Positions 4,537 through 5,315 of a stretch of DNA of 5,315 nucleotides are shown here, one piece after another. The notes beneath the pieces are model-generated. The model was not told the DNA's origin. It was given only the letters and a program-made list of their open reading frames with translations, and did no database searches. Source of the stretch: Gammaproteobacteria bacterium UBA3532 (lineage in GTDB: Bacteria > Pseudomonadota > Gammaproteobacteria > Enterobacterales > UBA3532); NCBI GenBank assembly GCA_002376965.1, contig DFOV01000404.1, positions 1 through 5,315 on the forward strand, given 5' to 3'. Within the stretch, counting starts at the first letter, position 1. The number at the start of each line of letters is the position of its first letter. The position numbers were made by a program, and so were the translations under genes.

Positions 4537-5315
4537 ATGTTAGATAATCGTTCCTTACAAATGGCCACCGCACGCATGGCATTTGCCGGTACGCTTCACG
4601 ATATTGGTAAACTCGCAGAGCGTGCTCGCATTGATGCTCCCATTGAAGTGCTAGAAAGCAACAAGCACTTATACTGCCCAACGCATCCGAAAAGTAAGCG
4701 TCACACCCATATTCACGCCGCCTATACTGGCATTGCGGTTGATGCCCTCGAGCCCTGGCTACCCAAACTGATTGGCAACGACATGTTTCCCTTTGCCGGT
4801 TGGCGAGAGAAAGATACGGATGACTCGCTGATCAATGCAGCAAGCATGCATCACAATCCAAATACGTTGCTGCAATGGATTGTCGCTACGGCCGACCGCG
4901 TTGCATCGGGTTTTGAGCGCTCAGAGTTTGAGGCATACAATGAGGCCGAAGAGCGGCCTAATCATTACCGGGCACGCCTTCTCACACTGTTTGAGCAGAT
5001 CCATCAGGATGCCTCGAGCGAAGAGCAGTTAGCTTATCGCTACCCACTGAAGCCCTTAAGTGTCGATGCCACCATGCCTGTGGCTAAGGATAAGGCGATC
5101 CCTGAAAAAGAAAACCAGGCAAAAGCAGAGTATCGACAGCTGTGGGATTTTCTTTGTGAACAGATCAAACGCATCCCGCGCTCCCACCGTGATAATCTGA
5201 CCCTCTGGCTCGATCACTTTGATAGTTTATGTTTGGCTGCCATGCACAGCATCCCCTCTGCCACTGCTGGTAAAACACGGCCGGATGTTTCATTGTATGA
5301 CCACGGGCGAGCAAC
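4537..5315 (+). CDS. cas10: Cas10 large subunit, N-terminal HD part, truncated at the right edge
   Basis: Cas10 is the signature subunit of type III effector complexes; its Palm domains make cyclic oligoadenylate and its HD domain cuts DNA. Only the first ~259 codons are present. The HD nuclease motifs are visible: H21-D22 in GTLHDIGKLAERA, a His cluster at 56-60, HHNP at 105-108, and D120 in ATADRVASGFER, a Csm1-like signature. VSLYDH at 251-256 is the well-known motif that leads into the Palm region. The GGDD cyclase motif would lie beyond the window. The ATG at 4537 has AGGAA six bases upstream. The frame is open back to 4441 but offers only GTG or TTG with no ribosome-binding site. The HD layout leans toward subtype III-A or a relative, but subtype cannot be settled without the other backbone genes. 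Confidence 0.93.
   Translation, partial: MLDNRSLQMATARMAFAGTLHDIGKLAERARIDAPIEVLESNKHLYCPTHPKSKRHTHIHAAYTGIAVDALEPWLPKLIGNDMFPFAGWREKDTDDSLINAASMHHNPNTLLQWIVATADRVASGFERSEFEAYNEAEERPNHYRARLLTLFEQIHQDASSEEQLAYRYPLKPLSVDATMPVAKDKAIPEKENQAKAEYRQLWDFLCEQIKRIPRSHRDNLTLWLDHFDSLCLAAMHSIPSATAGKTRPDVSLYDHGRA

Overview
This window is most of the left part of a type III CRISPR-Cas locus, probably from a gammaproteobacterium. That assignment is inferred from a perfect IHF consensus site and a near-perfect E. coli-like boxA in the array leader, sigma70-like promoter spacing and clear Shine-Dalgarno sites. The cas genes look moderate in GC, while the visible spacers are only about 32% GC. No 16S or housekeeping gene is present, so the genus cannot be named.

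Layout. Positions 1-574 hold a CRISPR array with one truncated and eight identical full 36-bp repeats and eight 33-35 bp spacers; it continues beyond the left edge. Positions 575-735 are the leader. Read on the minus strand it holds a promoter, a boxA antitermination element and an IHF site, and then the first repeat. Positions 736-2992 are a minus-strand adaptation operon running toward the array. In transcription order it is cas2 (2992-2717), cas1 (2704-1742), a Cas1-like paralog with no recognisable catalytic residues (about 1764-1030), and a second, different cas2 (1029-736). A 75-bp divergent region (2993-3067) with a palindrome exactly at its centre separates this operon from the plus-strand effector genes. 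These are a Card1/Can2-type CARF-nuclease (3068-4294), a 242-bp gap with repeats and a dyad, and the HD-domain start of cas10 (4537 to the right edge).

How it fits together (inference from family knowledge). Cas10 with the downstream backbone genes, which lie outside the window, would detect target RNA and make cyclic oligoadenylate. That signal would bind the CARF domain of the Card1-like protein and switch on its nuclease domain. The two Cas1 and two Cas2 proteins would add spacers at the leader end near 574, perhaps with IHF bending the leader. The boxA would keep RNA polymerase going through the array. The most unusual element is the doubled adaptation module with one apparently dead Cas1, arranged cas2-cas1-cas1-cas2. 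Spacer content also fits minus-strand crRNAs that are antisense to mRNA: one spacer looks like a ribosome-binding site plus start codon and another looks like an intrinsic terminator, both reading on the plus strand.
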